64,000 nucleotides of DNA from Lysinibacillus fusiformis (GTDB taxonomy: Bacteria > Bacillota > Bacilli > Bacillales_A > Planococcaceae), in assembly GCF_003049525.1 (NCBI RefSeq), contig NZ_PYWL01000008.1, forward strand, positions 156,081-220,080, given 5' to 3'. Position 1 is the stretch's first letter; every line of letters begins with the position of its first letter. Below are positions 63,848 through 64,000 of the stretch, piece by piece. A model generated the notes under the pieces. The model was not told where the DNA came from and did no database searches. It was given only the letters and a program-made list of their open reading frames with translations. Position numbers and translations under genes: made by a program.

Positions 63848-64000
63848 TGAACTGAACCCTATAAAGTAGACATTTTAATAAAAGACCATTTGCTACATTA
63901 AACAGCGATTAAATGACTTCGGTATGCTGCCGGAGTCATTTTTTTTAACGTCCATTGCTTTCTTGTATTGTTGTAGTGCTCCATATAATCATCTATCATA
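63848..64000 (-). mobile_element. IS3-family insertion sequence, right end (truncated by window)
   Basis: A TGAACTGAACCCTATAAAG-type terminal inverted repeat starts at 63848, as in IS3/IS150-group elements. The transposase C-terminus follows inside it. The rest of the element lies beyond the window. Confidence 0.8.
63898..64000 (-). CDS. IS3-family transposase (OrfB), C-terminal fragment
   Basis: The last ~34 codons of an IS150-type transposase, reading DDYMEHYNNTRKQWTLKK then MTPAAYRSHLIAV before the stop at 63898. The YNxxRxxW...MTPxxYR pattern is the conserved end of the rve integrase domain in this family. It is incomplete only because the window ends. Confidence 0.85.
   Translation of the reverse strand, partial: MIDDYMEHYNNTRKQWTLKKMTPAAYRSHLIAV

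Overview
The window looks like chromosome from a low-GC, Gram-positive, spore-former-like Bacillales bacterium. Evidence: AT-rich DNA, strong AGGAGG-type ribosome sites, many TTG/GTG starts, and a cobalamin operon in the Bacillus megaterium gene order. A Lysinibacillus-like member of Bacillaceae/Planococcaceae is my best guess, from general protein resemblance only. No rRNA, tRNA, CRISPR array or prophage was seen. The only mobile DNA recognised is one end of an IS3-family element at the right edge.

Region 1 (1-11467) is vitamin B12. A minus-strand operon, cbiW-cbiH60-cbiX-cbiJ-cbiC-cbiD-cbiET-cbiL-cbiF (the last cut by the left edge), encodes cobalt-early corrin-ring synthesis. Divergent from it is the plus-strand ECF cobalt transporter cbiM-cbiN-cbiQ-cbiO. 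Each unit has its own promoter, its own cobalamin riboswitch and its own intrinsic terminator, so B12 should shut off ring synthesis and cobalt uptake together.

Region 2 (11468-21834) is mixed: a large secreted subtilase with repeated C-terminal modules, a GNAT enzyme, two glycosyltransferases, a CapE-like sugar-nucleotide dehydratase with a partner reductase, an alpha/beta hydrolase, and a Y-family polymerase.

Region 3 (22052-40692) is the most interesting part. On the minus strand, in transcription order: D-serine dehydratase, a small unknown ORF, an M81 (MlrC-like) metallopeptidase, a complete Opp/Dpp peptide ABC transporter, an enolase-superfamily N-acylamino-acid racemase, a COG3375-type GNAT, an M20 deacylase, an S9 serine peptidase, two beta-lactamase-fold serine hydrolases and an RpiR regulator. 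A XRE-cupin regulator is divergent at the dsdA end. The racemase, GNAT and M20 genes match the known three-enzyme route that converts D- to L-amino acids through N-succinyl intermediates. I infer a supercluster for uptake and catabolism of peptides containing D-amino acids.

Region 4 (41303-49560) holds a MocR-type regulator divergent from an aminotransferase with a clear three-half-site operator, a XRE-cupin regulator broken by a frameshift in a GA tract next to a LysE-type exporter, a 40-residue protein, and the biotin operon bioD-bioA-bioY-bioB with a BirA-type operator over its promoter.

Region 5 (49561-64000) is largely housekeeping or accessory: two unknown proteins, an AraC regulator with a divergent EamA exporter, a Cj0069-like protein, a second LysE-type exporter, a TPR protein, a chemoreceptor, a small membrane protein with an apparent ATA start, carboxynorspermidine dehydrogenase and decarboxylase, a CheW-like protein, a PepT-like peptidase, a coiled-coil protein and the IS3 fragment.
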